Source: Narthecium ossifragum (lineage: Eukaryota > Streptophyta > Magnoliopsida > Dioscoreales > Nartheciaceae). Taken from it: DNA of 64,000 nucleotides. Both the position numbers and the translations under genes were made by a program. Where the stretch lies: the NCBI GenBank assembly GCA_963920575.1, contig OY986971.1, forward strand, positions 5,061,340 to 5,125,339. Reading direction: 5' to 3'. The first letter of the stretch is position 1. Every line of letters begins with the position of its first letter. Below, in pieces: positions 1 through 11,700 of this stretch. Under the pieces are notes generated by a model. The model had not been told where the DNA came from, made no database searches, and saw nothing but the letters and a program-made list of their open reading frames with translations.

Positions 1-603
1 CACTCAACGTGACGACATATAAGGATTTGGTCTCTGATATTTATTTCAACTTTTTAACTCCTGAATTTCACATGATCGTTGATCCAAGACCATGCAAAAC
101 AATTCATTAAATAGGAAAATCCCATTGATAAAATCGCTCGGGGCTTTGCACTTCTTAATAAGTCCAGTGAATCGAATAGCACAGATGTAGGATAAAGTGA
201 AGCAACGTGAGTGCTAATCTTATCTAGTCTATAATCCCACGAAACAAACGCACCCTAAGGGTGTTGCTCATCAATCTACTCCTTGGTGCCAAGCCACCAC
301 TCCTGATAAATTGATGCATATTGACAAAATTGAAAGACCGATGATGGATGAAAGCTGTTATGCTCATTTCCAAACTGGAAAAGACCCACCCAAACTAGTA
401 AAGTCATTATTCTGTCTTTGAAAAAGAGCACCCTAACAGACAATTCAGATGTTTCAGGGCCCTAAGCAAACTGGCAATAAGCTTATCGAGCCAAAATATT
501 GAGAGAATATCTGCTTAGAACAATTCAAAAACAGCTATTAGTGCAAAAGGTTACTCGCAACAGCTGCACGCCAAGATAATGAAACCAAAAAATGCCAGAT
601 AAC
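1..603 (-). other. golgin gene intron 2 (5' part), runs off window
   Basis: This stretch follows the donor site at 603-602 of the golgin-like gene on the minus strand. I see no convincing further coding exon in it: reading frames are short and AT-rich. It is best explained as the start of a long intron whose acceptor lies outside the window. Confidence 0.5.
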
Positions 604-1726
604 CTCTTGTGCTTGTTCTTTTTCTCTTTCCTCTAGTATTTTTTCCAGGCTCTGCTTCTCCCCCTCCAATTTTGCAACAATATTTTCACGCTCTTTGATG
701 GACTCAGCGGCAGCAACCGCTGCCTTCTCGGCCAACATCTGCTCCCTATGTTTCTTCCTCTCTTCCCTCCTCTGTCTCTCATTCTCCGAATCCGAGCTTG
801 ACGAAGAACCTGTTTCAGAATTAGACCTCCCATCACTCCCGGACAAACTTCTCGCTGTCTCGCCATGAGTTTCCAAAGTCAATTGGGATTGGCTTCCATG
901 TTCTTGCTCTTTATAGCTGTCAAAACCAGCACCGTCACCACTCGCACGACCTGTCACCTCTCCTACTTCACCACCAGCATTTTTGTCATGTTGTAAGTTC
1001 AACTCATCCAGTTGTCGACCAACATTGTTTCCATCCTGAGATCCCCGAACATCAGTTCGTTTGCCTGCCGGATCAGGTAAATCAGAATGTACTTCAGAGG
1101 GAAAAACTCCAGCAGACCGGTTTCGGGGCTTCCCACCATCTCCGCTTCTCCTTGACGTCAAATGCTCCACATTCTCGGATGAATTCCTTGCCAACTTCGG
1201 GATCCCTCTCTCGGCAGCCAGCGAGGACGTCAGCTTTCCCGTCTTCTTGGCGGCGTTGTGTTTCGGAGATGGCACTCCAGAGGATCGAGACGCAGGGCTG
1301 ACTGGCTTGGAAGAGCTGAGGAGGTGAGTCCAATCCCCATCGGAAATAGCCGAATCAGGCCTTCTATTGGAACCCAGATGGGCATTCGATTGGCTCGCCA
1401 ACGACGGCGGTGGCGAAGGGGATGGTGACAGAGACGGCGAGGTTCGGCTGGGGAGTTGATACTTGAGGGAAAGAGATGAAGATCCCACTGCTTTCTTGGG
1501 GACGTCGTCGTCCAATAAGGCATCGGATGGGGATCGGGATCCCTCATGATTGCCCAGGGATTCCGCGGCTTGCTGATCGATCTGTTGGATAGAAAAGAGC
1601 GAAATGATGAGTGGTGGTGCCGAGTGATCTGAATGCGGTGGAAGAGGAGAAGATGGGGAGAGAGATACTCGCCTGTTGGAGGAAGGTCTCGGCGACCTTG
1701 AGCTTGGAAGAGATCCAGCCCGCCAT
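604..1726 (-). CDS. Golgin-like coiled-coil protein, 5' exons only (plant golgin candidate 2-like)
   Basis: Plant golgins are Golgi-anchored coiled-coil tethers. Exon 1 is 1673-1726 and exon 2 is 604-1581; both end in phase 0 and join as AETFLQQ/IDQQAAESL, a junction typical of the plant golgin candidate family. The N-terminus MAGWISSKLKVAE fixes the start at 1726; an in-frame ATG 39 bp upstream is less likely because the family begins M-A-x-W-I-S-S-K-L-K. After about 230 Ser/Pro-rich low-complexity residues, a Glu/Lys/Arg-rich segment (QRREERKKHREQ through EEREKEQAQE) begins the coiled coil. The known family is roughly 600-700 residues with a C-terminal membrane anchor, so about half is missing here, off the left edge. 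A MULE lies only 98 bp upstream of the ATG. The family assignment is confident; the exact paralogue is inference. Confidence 0.82.
1582..1672 (-). other. GC-AG intron in golgin-like gene
   Basis: The 91-bp intron has a GC donor (CAG/GCGAGT at 1672-1667) and a normal AG acceptor (1583-1582). Only this junction joins the two conserved exon ends in frame. The nearby GT at 1668-1667 would shift the frame. Confidence 0.7.
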
Positions 1727-1815
1727 GACTGGGCTTCCCAATTTCCTTCCTTTCAGACCAACCAATTAATACAAGTGTTGGAGTTAGGTGCCTTGTGCTG
1801 GCGGGTATGCTTCCG

Positions 1816-1824
1816 CAACAAAAT
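1816..1824. repeat. MULE target-site duplication, left (CAACAAAAT)
   Basis: The nine bases CAACAAAAT at 1816-1824 recur exactly at 7087-7095, immediately outside the two terminal inverted repeats. Nine-bp duplications are characteristic of Mutator-like transposons. Confidence 0.9.
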
Positions 1825-2115
1825 AGGATTTTTTTTAAAAAAAATAATATTATTAATATATATATGTAGAGAAAATATTAATGAGGATATGTCAGATTTG
1901 ATCACGTCAGCGCCACGCTGGTGTGACCTTTCGTATTTTTAATCCCACCAATGAAGACGTACCTAAATTACGTTTTTATATTAAAAATGTAACCTATGTC
2001 TTTGACCTTCTGACCATTCCTCCACCGCAATGAGGCCAAGTGCGAAGAGCAGAGTGGCCATTGTAACATGTAGATTGGAGTTACGTCTATATTAATAAAG
2101 ACGTAACTTTAACTT
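1825..2115 (+). repeat. MULE left terminal inverted repeat
   Basis: It matches the reverse complement of about 6765-7086 over some 290-300 bp, with clear blocks such as GTCAGCGCCACGCTGG (about 1907-1922) and GAGTTACGTCT. It contains repeated ACGTAA...TTACGT dyads (about 1955-2115). Subterminal motif repeats are common in MULE ends and often bind transposase or drive transcription. The inner boundary is approximate. Confidence 0.85.
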
Positions 2116-2835
2116 ACGTCTCCAGTTGTCATCTATCCCCAACCGCGGGCCCTCCTCCTTCCCCACACGACCTCCCACCCGCCACCCGAGCCCTCCTCCT
2201 TCCCCACCCGACCTCCCACCTAGGCCCTCCTTCTCCTTGGACAGAGATCTCCGGCGCATCTCCTCCTTCCTCATCCATCCACCCGACCCTTCAAACGGAG
2301 ACCATTTCCTTACATTTCTCCGCGATTTTTTGGCCATCTTCCGTCCAAATCCTCCAATATCCTTTGGCCATTCTCCATCTTACTTTCTAATGGGTTTTTA
2401 TCTTGAAATTTTAGTTATATGCTTGTTGTGTTAAGAATTAAGGTTTATATAGTCAAATTAGGGTTTTTTTATACAAATTGGTTGGTTCTGAGATAATCTC
2501 ATAGGAAGCAATCATTTCATCTATTATATCATATGCTAATGATTGAGATGATACAAAGTGCTCATTTTTTATAGGAAATTGACATCGAATCACCAACTGA
2601 GATGCCCATTTTTTAATAGGAATTAAGATGCTTATTTTTTTCTTAGAAAATTCTTTTTTTTAATCCTTCTATTATGGTGATTTGGGTAGTGGCATTGTTG
2701 ATAAATTTCATAAATTTCTAGTATTAATTCAATTAGATTATATGAAACATGTTTTCTATATGAATTTTTACTATTAACTTGTAATTTCTTTCTAATCAAC
2801 TCATAATTGTCATCATATTTGTGTTATTTATAGTG

Positions 2836-4003
2836 ATGGATAGTGGCATTGTTCCACTATTATGTCGGATGGACGGAAAGGTGGAGTTAAAGGGTAATGC
2901 AGGTGATATTGAGTACATAGGTGGCCGAATCAAACTTAGTAGGATACGAAAGAATGCAAGTTATGCGGATTTAAAGACTTTAATGTTTGATTTAACTGGA
3001 TACAATCCAAACTATTTTGACATCCGCATAATTTATAGATATCCAATGGGAGAAAGCATGTATTGCGATGTAGACAGAGTTCCCCCCGCCGTTAGGATAC
3101 TAACGATTCTTTATGAGGCACTTTGCAGACAACTTCAAAAGCAAGTTCAGGGATGCTAATTTATATAGCTTATTTTGGGTTGCATAAAGAAGATTCACAA
3201 GGAGGCATCTGATAAGATCATGGATGGAATTAAAGAAAATTAAACCATAAGCTTATCAGTTGCTCATAACTGCAGAGCCACTAGAAACTTGGGCGTTGTC
3301 TCATGATGATTACAAATGGTTTAACGCAATGACCACTAATTTGTCCGAAAGTTTGAATAATGTTTTGAAAGGTGTACGAGGTATGCCTATTAAAGCATTA
3401 GTGGCAAAGACCTTTGAAAGGATGAACGACCTCTTCATGCGTCATCGTCGGGAGGGCCAAGCAACTGGCAAGGTAACACCGGTAGTCGAAAATGTACTAC
3501 ACAAGCATTGCATACTCGCCCAATCATGTCACATGCAGTCATTTGACGGTGGTGAGTACACGGTGAAAGAACGACATGAGGTTACCTTTACTGTCAAGTT
3601 ATCTGGACAAGAATGGACATGCAGTTGTGGACAATTTCAGATGATGTCGTATCCATGTCCGCACGTTTTAGCCGTATGCAGTGACATATCAATCAGGGCT
3701 TCAACATACGATTTTGTTTCATCGTTTTACTCCGCAAGCAAATACAGACAAACATATGCAACTCATTTCCATCCTATTCATGGATGTCAACACTGGTCGA
3801 TAGTTGAAGAATACACATTGCTTCCCCCACATGTGCAAAGGCCAATTGGGCATCCAAGGAGTACAAGGCTGCATAATGGCATGGATGAAAGGAGAGGATT
3901 GCAACATGTAAGGTGCAATAGGTGCAATCAAACGGGTCACAACATGGCTACATGTCGCGAGCCGTTACCTAGCACATATACACGAGTAATGATGCTTCTC
4001 TAA
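2836..4003 (+). pseudogene. MURA-like transposase, internally deleted
   Basis: The family catalyses cut-and-paste transposition through an RNase H-fold DDE core. The N-terminal part (2836-3159) is the MuDR N-terminal region. The C-terminal part (3260-4003) has the segment TTNLSESLNNVLKG, a SWIM zinc finger (CSC...CPH, about residues 112-132 of this piece) and a CX2CX4HX4C knuckle (CNRCNQTGHNMATC). Only about 100 bp, with several stops, separate the two parts, where intact MURA proteins have the entire DDE core. The catalytic domain is therefore deleted and the protein cannot be an active transposase. The intervening bases still resemble the region just before the C-terminal part. Confidence 0.88.
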
Positions 4004-4100
4004 TTATTGTACTAAGTATATTCCTTTATAGACTGCACATATGCTTCATTTTGGACTATATATATACTAACATTTTTCTTCTGCATGCAATAGGCTCGAG

Positions 4101-6430
4101 ATGGCTCACATGAGGCCCTTTGACCCGAGGCTGTACGAGGGTGAGCCTGGTCCGATTTCTCCAGACGTACTTTGTAACACCCTGGCCCTCCACTGGGCCC
4201 CGGCCTAGGAAATACAGGGGAAACTCTTGCCGTTCGATTTTAGAAATGAGATTAGGACCCTCACGTCCCGGCTCGGATGGGTTTTCTGGGTCGGGGTGTG
4301 ACATACTTTGGGACCAGGGAAAGCACTGCTCCGCGGCAGTTTGGGATGACCAGTTAAATGTTAAATATAGAAAATTTATTGTTATTAAGTTTAATATTTT
4401 AATTTTTGTATCTTTATAGCTAATAGCTATGCTTTACATACAAGATGGCGATGACCTCGGCCTTAAGTGCATGCATTTACAATCTTGGCCGATTGTGGAT
4501 GAGCATCAAATAGACTTGCTTTGACATTCGGGGTTTTATGTTGTCAGTGGACTGCTGCCGATTCGGCTTGACCGGTGTTTGATCACAACGCTAGTGGAGA
4601 GATTGCAACCAGAGACTACTACTTTCCACTTGCACCATGGGGAGATTACGATCACATTGTAGGATGTTGGGATATTGACGGGTTTACATGTTGATGGGCC
4701 GGTAGTTTCAGGGAGCACCTCAGGCATTTGGCATGACATATGCTTGGAGTTGCTCGGTGTTGTACCCACAAAGGGCCGACCGACTATCCTTGAGTTGTCG
4801 TGGCTACGCGCTTCTTTCGGACATATTGGACCAGGTGCCACATATCTACTTGCATATCATGTTATACATGCATGCATCCTATATGTGTTGGGTTGTTTAG
4901 TATTACCTGACGCGAGTGATTCCAGGGTAAGTACAATTGCATATTTATATTTTATTTATCAATCTATTAGATCAACTAACATTGTCTTTTAATTATAGGT
5001 ACATATGAAGTACTTACATTTGTTGCATGACTTGGATCTATGTGAACGGTATGCTTGGGGTGCGGCCTGCCTAGCAATTCTCTTTCGGGAGCTATGTAAA
5101 GCTTCACAAAAAAAAAAGCATGAGATCTATAGATGCCTTCTTTTCCTACTACTGGTGATTTATTATTTATATATTATATATAGCTGCTTGAAATATTTTA
5201 TATTATAGCTAATATGGAGTTGTTTTTACAGGTATGGTCATAGGAGCACCTCCATATAGGGCGGCCTGAACTAATGCCATGACGACCGCTAGCTACCCAA
5301 GAGCAAACTCAGGAGCGTGATTTGCGTATCCTTGAAGGCCCCTTGGCAATTCAATACAAACTCTTGATTTTTTTCAAATATTTTAAGTTTGGTTAGCATT
5401 AGTATCTAACTCTTTATGTGCAATGCAAGTGGACAACACTGCACAGTAGTAGAGGGAACCCGCATTGCCGTTACCTAGCCTACTTCCGAGAGCAGTTGGA
5501 TAGGCAGTTGTCATCCCATGTATTATTGCTCACGATCCAAGATTTTGTTACCTACTTTAATGCTAATGTGATCTAACCGAGTTTGTATTTTAAACTTGTA
5601 TCTATATACACCGCGGCGTCTAGCACAATTACCGGCACTTAGCACAATTGCCGACACTTTGCACTACTGATTTGCTGTCTGGAGGAGTCATGTGCCGCTC
5701 ATCTGCTTTGATGTTGTCAAGATGCACCATGCACTACTAGTGATGCGACAGTTTGGCCTACGACAAGAGATACCGCCTCCGGTGATAAAGAGACTATCAC
5801 ATGCAAGCCGTCGGGACAATGTTACTACGGACTAGGTCACTATGCATCACCAGTATGTCACTCAATGGGAGGAACGACACTAGAGGATTATTGAGGGTGC
5901 AATGGATGACGGTGAGGATCCGGAGTCATATTTGTAGCGGTACTGGGGGATTACCAGGCGGTATGTTAGTAGGCCTAGATTGGAGGACAGTATGGCCTAT
6001 CAGTCGAACATACACCTGCTACGGAAGCTAGTAAATATAATTTGTTCATTAGTAATTAATTCTTATATTGTGTTAATCTAATCAAACATTCTTAACTCGC
6101 CACTAACAGTATGACACCACCGAGGAGAATTACATAATGTGTCGCGACCGTTCTGGTGAGGAGCTCATCGATCATTTTACACTGGTATTTTACTCTATGA
6201 TGGAGGATTTGCGGATTTGCGACGGAGCTCCTGTCTGTTCACAGTAGTCACAGCATACTACCAGGCAGACTACTTCCTATGATATGCCGATATCTCGAGA
6301 TATACCATCATCATATCTAGTCATGGACATGACATAGGAGGATCCGGAGGCATATGTTGAGCATGATGTCGATGTTGGTGCTAAGATGGGAGGAGGGGGG
6401 CTGAACCATCGAGGAAGAAGAAGATGGCAC
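4101..6430 (+). pseudogene. Plant mobile domain (MAIN-like) gene, decayed
   Basis: Read in shifting frames, the stretch gives plant-mobile-domain (PMD) blocks in the right order: FDPRLYEGEPGPISPDVL (4113-4172); VDGPVVSG, LELLGVVPTKG and LSWLRASFGHI (4685-4830); ILYVLGCLVLPD (about 4875-4912); WGAACLA and LCKASQKK (5056-5118); ITRRYVSRPRLEDSMAYQ (5950-6004). PMD proteins are known both as host MAIN/MAIL1 factors in gene silencing and as passenger genes of plant transposons. Several frameshifts, stops, intron-like gaps and a 131-bp insertion (4173-4303) show it is dead. The domain call is firm; any function in transposition is inference. Confidence 0.75.
4173..4303 (+). mobile_element. 131-bp LTR-like insertion with 5-bp TSD
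   Basis: It begins TGTAACACCC, ends GGGTGTGACA and is flanked by direct repeats TACTT (4168-4172 and 4304-4308). Removing it restores the interrupted reading frame of the mobile-domain gene. Its last ~50 bp (GGACCCTCACG...GGGTTTTCTGGGTCGGGGTGTGACA) match the 3' end of the 2.4-kb solo LTR at 53733-56185. It looks like a miniature, internally deleted relative of that LTR family. Confidence 0.82.
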
Positions 6431-6764
6431 TGATGAAGAAACAAAAAACTTGGAGGTGGTGATAGTCTTTTATTGTAACTTTTGTTTTTTTTTGTTAATG
6501 GTTTGTGACCATTTAGAGATGTTAATGATGTTTGATGTAAGTTTTGATTTATATAAAAATTGTGTTTAGATGTGAATGGAGTGGGTGTAATGTATTGGGT
6601 ACGAAAATTGATAGTAATGTTTGGTTTGTAATCAATGTATTATGTTTTGTTGAATGTTTATACACAAAGTACAAAAAAAAACCAAGTGAAGCATTGTTGT
6701 TGGTTCTATAGTAAAAGTTATGTCTTAGTATAGAACTCACTGGTCAAAAAAACTTGGTCGTTGG

Positions 6765-7086
6765 TTCTTCAGTGAAGACATAACTCCAAGTTACGGTTTC
6801 ATATAAAGACGTAACTTGGGGCCACGTCTTAATAGGACTCCCCTTGCTCTTCCCCGCACTTTGGTCACGTAGCATAGGAAATGGTCAAAGACGTAAGTCT
6901 AAATTACAATTTTTTTATATGAAAACGTAAATTGGAGTTACGTCTCCATTGAATGGATTAAAAAAATAGAAGGCCATGCCAGCGTGGCGCTGACATCGCT
7001 AAAGCAGACATATCCCCATCAATATTTTCTTCATATGTATATATTAATAATATTTTATTAAAATAATATTACTTTAATAAAACTTC
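6765..7086 (-). repeat. MULE right terminal inverted repeat
   Basis: Reverse complement of the left terminal repeat, with several small indels. It carries the same ACGTAA/TTACGT dyads (about 6775-6950). The exact duplication CAACAAAAT follows at 7087. Confidence 0.85.
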
Positions 7087-7149
7087 CAACAAAATACTGA
7101 CTCAACAAAGAATAAAGTTTTGTACACATGGACAGTGGCATGTGTAATG

Positions 7150-7430
7150 CCATCGAATATCGAATCGGTAGTCCACTACCGATTCTTTCATGTAGTCCAT
7201 CGGTAGTGGTCTACCAATGGACTAGATCAATGAATCAGTAGCTCACCACCGATTGAATTGTACCGGAAGTGAGGTACCGATTGGTTGATAGAGTCCATCG
7301 GTATCTCATTATCAATGGACTAGATGAATAATTCAATCGGTAGTGAGATACCGATTTATTAATTTAGTCCATCAGTAGACCACTACTGATAAACTCCATG
7401 AAAGGATCGGTAGTCCACTACCGATTCGGG
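7150..7430. repeat. Array of short palindromes (ATCGGTAG...CTACCGAT)
   Basis: About eight perfect or near-perfect palindromes of 20-28 bp are packed into 280 bp. The outer two share ATCGGTAGTCCACTACCGAT (about 7163 and 7409), alternating with GTCCATCGGTA...TACCAATGGAC types (about 7196, 7299 and 7364). Flanks carry GGCATGTGTAATGC (about 7138) and GGCATGTGTAATGCACATG (about 7430). No coding capacity. It could be a foldback or MITE-like element; no clear target duplication was found. Confidence 0.6.
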
Positions 7431-8460
7431 CATGTGTAATGCACATGTCACGTCAGCATGTACTCAAATCAGCGCTGCTTTTCGGGGCTGAAGGTACTGA
7501 AGAAACATGACATGGCTAGAGATAGGAGACGATTCATACTGGAGAAAGGGATGTGCTGCACTTTAGTAGAAGATAATCATCTCATTAAGCTTGTTGGATT
7601 ATTAAACAGGGGTACTATGGAGATTTTACTATGAGGGTATAATGGGTAATATAAAAAAAAATTTGCTGCGGGTGCACATATCAAAATCTGTAGTGCATAT
7701 AAAATGACCCTAGTCCTTGTGGTGCTGATGGAGCGCGCCCGATCCTCGGGTCGCAATTACAAACGAGCCCACTGGCACGGCTGGATTGAGCCAATGTGAG
7801 GACAGAGCATTTTAGAAGCTTGGAAACTTTATTGAGAGAGTAGCTTCCTAGCAATGAGTCCTATGCATCGATGTTTTTTGTAATGGCTCCTTTGAGACTG
7901 TATACATTTGTCATTAATCTCTCGATGGCATCTCCCACAAGCACTCCCACAAAGCAACTAAAAAGCTGGTAAGTTTCCTTTATGGCCTTCTAGGGTCCTG
8001 ATATTGCTGCAGCACTGGGAGAAGCATAGACTCAGGATGAAGACTCTAAAGATACAAATAATGTCCTATTACAAAAACAATTTCATCTTGGATACAAACA
8101 ATGGCTTCATTCATAGGACATTATTCATCAAAAGGTCCAGCTTCTGAAAATTATAATTCCAAAACTCGAAACAATTAATTACATGTACAATAATGGGCAT
8201 TAAACTTCGAAGTTTACCAAATGCCTTTACAATCGAATTTCACCTGAGGCTGCTACAGCTTATTTTACATATCTAATATCAGACTACGTTACATACAACC
8301 TAATTAGGCAAGTCAATAACAAACCAAGGAGATTAGCACAGCCTACTATCACAAGATCCCTGATGACAGCTTCATTGTTTCATTGCTCCATTGCTTCACA
8401 AATCTTGCTGCAGCCACTTTCGTCTTTGCTTCTATATCACTCCAGCAATTGCAGACTGCT
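7431..8460. other. Intergenic and 3' flank of separase, no feature seen
   Basis: AT-rich sequence with no recognisable gene. The part nearest the separase stop probably includes its 3' UTR and polyadenylation region on the minus strand, but I could not place the site. Confidence 0.4.
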
Positions 8461-8715
8461 GATCATAAAACATATGCTTCTGGGTCGCTTCGACAACTAA
8501 GTGAGGCATATGCTTAAGCCATGAACAATTGCTATGAAGACTTCAGTTCATCATGATTTCCTTCTCAAGACTGTAGGTACACCCTATGCTGATCATAAAA
8601 CATATGCTTCTGGGTGGCTTCAACAACTAAGTGAGGCATAGCTTAAGCCATGAATATTAGCTATGAGACTTCAATTCGTCATGATTTCCTTCTCAAGACT
8701 GTAGGCACACCATAG
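8461..8715. repeat. 130-bp tandem duplication over the separase stop codon
   Basis: Two copies, 8461-8590 and 8591 to about 8715, both beginning GATCATAAAACATATGCTTC. The second copy contains the present stop codon and the tail [10 protein letters not shown]; the first copy is a diverged duplicate of the same coding end and now lies in the 3' UTR. Confidence 0.85.
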
Positions 8716-11700
8716 CAAACAGGCGATGCTCCTATTAAAAGTGGAAGTTTACAGGCTTCTCGTGCTTGGCCCATGAATGATGCTATCCTCTTCCTTTCTC
8801 CACCCCCTCTGCACTTATCATTGTCGCAATTTTGCAGCAACCGCTTAGCTCTTTGGGATTTTGACTTACACTTTGACAACTTATCTGCTTCATCACTTAT
8901 CTTCATGCATCCATAATCTTTTACTAGTTTATCTGGCATAGTAGGTCTATCGGTGTGATGAGATTCCTCATTTAACCAAGAACTAAGCATCGCCTTGCCA
9001 AATCTATCAATATCCCTGTCTGTGACTTCCCAAAGGTTTGCAATCACAGCAGGCGAGCCGGCAAATAAGTAGTAAAGTGGAGCACCTTGAGGAGCATAAC
9101 ATCCTTTCTGCATTAGAGATCCACTACTGCAACCCATAAGAAGGGTAGCAGCACACTTGTCGAGCTTCTCTATTTCACGTCCAGAGATATACTGTATCCC
9201 TGAAAATTTTGAGGATGTATATTATAAGCCAGCAATTCCTGAAAACTATGCATACCCTTGGCCAAAGAATAAAGCAACTGCCAATGACCAAAACAGCCAC
9301 AAAGACAACCTCAGATAAAGGAAACAGGTCAAGGTAATCATACCACTTCCATGACCAAAATACAAGAACAAATCATGATTTTGCAAGGCCAAAGATAATT
9401 CTTCAGTTGTTGGAACATATCCTGCGTTACCCTGCATTAGAAACACATGGCAATTTTCATGGATGAATGAGCATGCACTGAAACATTCCTCTTACACAAT
9501 ATTTTGAAAGAAGAATTTTTAATGGGTTGATCTTGGGGTCCAATCCCAAGCCCCCAATTTTGTTCGAAATGTAGGGCATTTGCCCCTCTAAGTGAGGGGA
9601 AAAGGCTAAACCAATCAAAACAAGTAAAAATAGAATTAGCTACCATGCTATTATTCCTACATGGCAGACTATCAAAGAAAATAAAAAGAAAGAGTTCTTG
9701 AAAAAGATTTTAAATTATGGAGTATGTGACTCGAAGTCATAAATCTAATATTCCCATAGGTTTAATAGGCCGAGTGCAAAGGACAATTTTTTTTTGTTGG
9801 ACTTGGTCTCATGTATTTTGATATATTTACTCGAACCAGCTTAGGTAAATACAAATGTATATTTTATTTGTAAAGCAGCAATAGGTAATTAGCTTCTTTG
9901 CAGTAGTGAGAAGTGGCAATACAGTCAAGGAAAGATATGCACACTGACTCCACTTTGTGAAGGTGCACAAGAAGACACAATATATGTGGTAGAATAGATC
10001 CATTCATATTCAATCCTAATTGACCTTAGTTCAAGTTAGACATTTTAGATGCAAAAGAGTCGGTAAAAAGAAATGCAAGATAAACGTACAAGTTAAGTAT
10101 GAGCTTCCATGTGTAGGCATGCAAGGACATACAGAAAGGAATGTATTTTCTTACAATAAGGTTTGAAGCACTGCTTTTAGTTAATGCTACTGCCAAATGA
10201 TGAAGTAACGCTGTTAGCTACTTATAATTGTTGTGGCCACACATAATCAATTGTTATGCAGGCAGTCACTCTAGCTCCTGAAACAATTTACTTGTCAAAG
10301 CTGTAAATGTCTATTAGCTTCAAGCCTACACGAAATTACCTCCCAATTTTGACTTTTAAACCACTGCTCAAATTCCACCTGTGTTCTGTCGAGGTCACCG
10401 CTGGGGTTTAACAAGTAGTAGGCATTGAGAGGGTCTATGGAAGGATATGTGGCACTAGATTGCTCGACTTCATTGCTACTGTGACAGCTTCTTCTGAGTG
10501 CTCTATGGATATTGCATACAGATGGCATGCGGTAAACCTCCTGTTTTCTCAAAGCTGGCAGATTCTCCCAAGGAAGCATCTGGAATGTCGTATAGTCAAT
10601 CAATCACAAGAAGTTTTAGCATGTGTTAGAATTAAAAATTCAAAGATAGCAGTCTCATTGGACATAAGTTCCGTCCTCATGAAATTTTACAATTTAAGTT
10701 GATTATCTTAATGACATGCAATAATAGCGACGCTATGATATCCTCAAAATAAGAGTTGACATAGGTTGCATTACCTGAAATATCTGCAACCTGTAAATAA
10801 CTAAAATCAAACGACAATTGAAATGATGTCAATTTAGAAATTATGGCTTCATAAGTATGCACTTCCAACAAGCACAAATAATTTACAAAAACATTTCCAC
10901 AATAAATTCGCTCACAAGATTTAAGATCATTAAACGCGTATGTTAAACAAGTAATATTGAGTTAGTTATCAGCTAGACATCAAGTTCAAAGGTGCATTTC
11001 TTCTAGATTAAAGATGGAGGGTATTTCAAATTTACCTGCCCACAAACATGCCCAAAAGCAAAAAAAAACCGTGCAAAATAGCATAATGCATTTGTTTGCA
11101 TCTGCTAGTATAGCTTGACTGTTTTCAAGGGTTATATATAGCTTGAGTGCTTTGAAGGATTAACCTGACAGCATAAGGACAATACCAGTGATTGTCGTGT
11201 CAGCACGTACATGCACGGACCGATAGGTGTCATGCAGGTAAATTACCGGCATCATGCCGGCATCGGCATAAACCCTGTATTGATACATGTATTAGCATGT
11301 TCGCCGGCATGAAGCCCCTGCCCACAACACCTTCTACCGGCATGAAAATCATTAGACAATATTGCTTGGGTAATGGTCAATCCTTAACTGTTCGCATGGG
11401 CAAGGGTATCTTGTAGATAAGACTAAAAGGTAAATGATGCCAGCCTCCATTACAATCTCAGTGTCAAGAGATAATCACAGGATATTTCATCTTCGCTCAA
11501 TTATCTTGGCCACAGTGAGTTATATGCCCAAGAAACAAGCATTAAGGAGTTAAACGCGGTCATGAAGTTAAAGGGATCTACATGCAAATAGGTGTGTGGG
11601 AGGTGTATGTTAAAAACTCCAGTCAAAATCAATACATGAAGAATGCTGCCAATAAATTCTCAGCTGCAGAGAGAAAGATAAGCAGTATTTAAATGTTTTA

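Larger units (their letters stand above)
1825..7086. mobile_element. Mutator-like element (MULE) with plant mobile domain gene
   Basis: A 5.26-kb DNA transposon bounded by long inverted repeats and an exact 9-bp target duplication (1816-1824 and 7087-7095). Inside, on the plus strand, are remnants of a MURA-type transposase (2836-4003) and of a plant mobile domain gene (4101 to about 6430). Both are broken, so the element is non-autonomous. It inserted between the golgin-like and separase genes, about 90 bp upstream of the golgin start codon. Approximately 2116-2820 and 6450-6765 are non-coding: the left stretch includes a C-rich pyrimidine tract (2150-2240). Confidence 0.9.

Noticed and set aside
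538..603. Extension of golgin coding sequence past the GTTATC donor
   Set aside because: The downstream 22 codons are hydrophobic, unlike the coiled coil, and end at a stop; a splice donor CAAGAG/GTTATC fits better.
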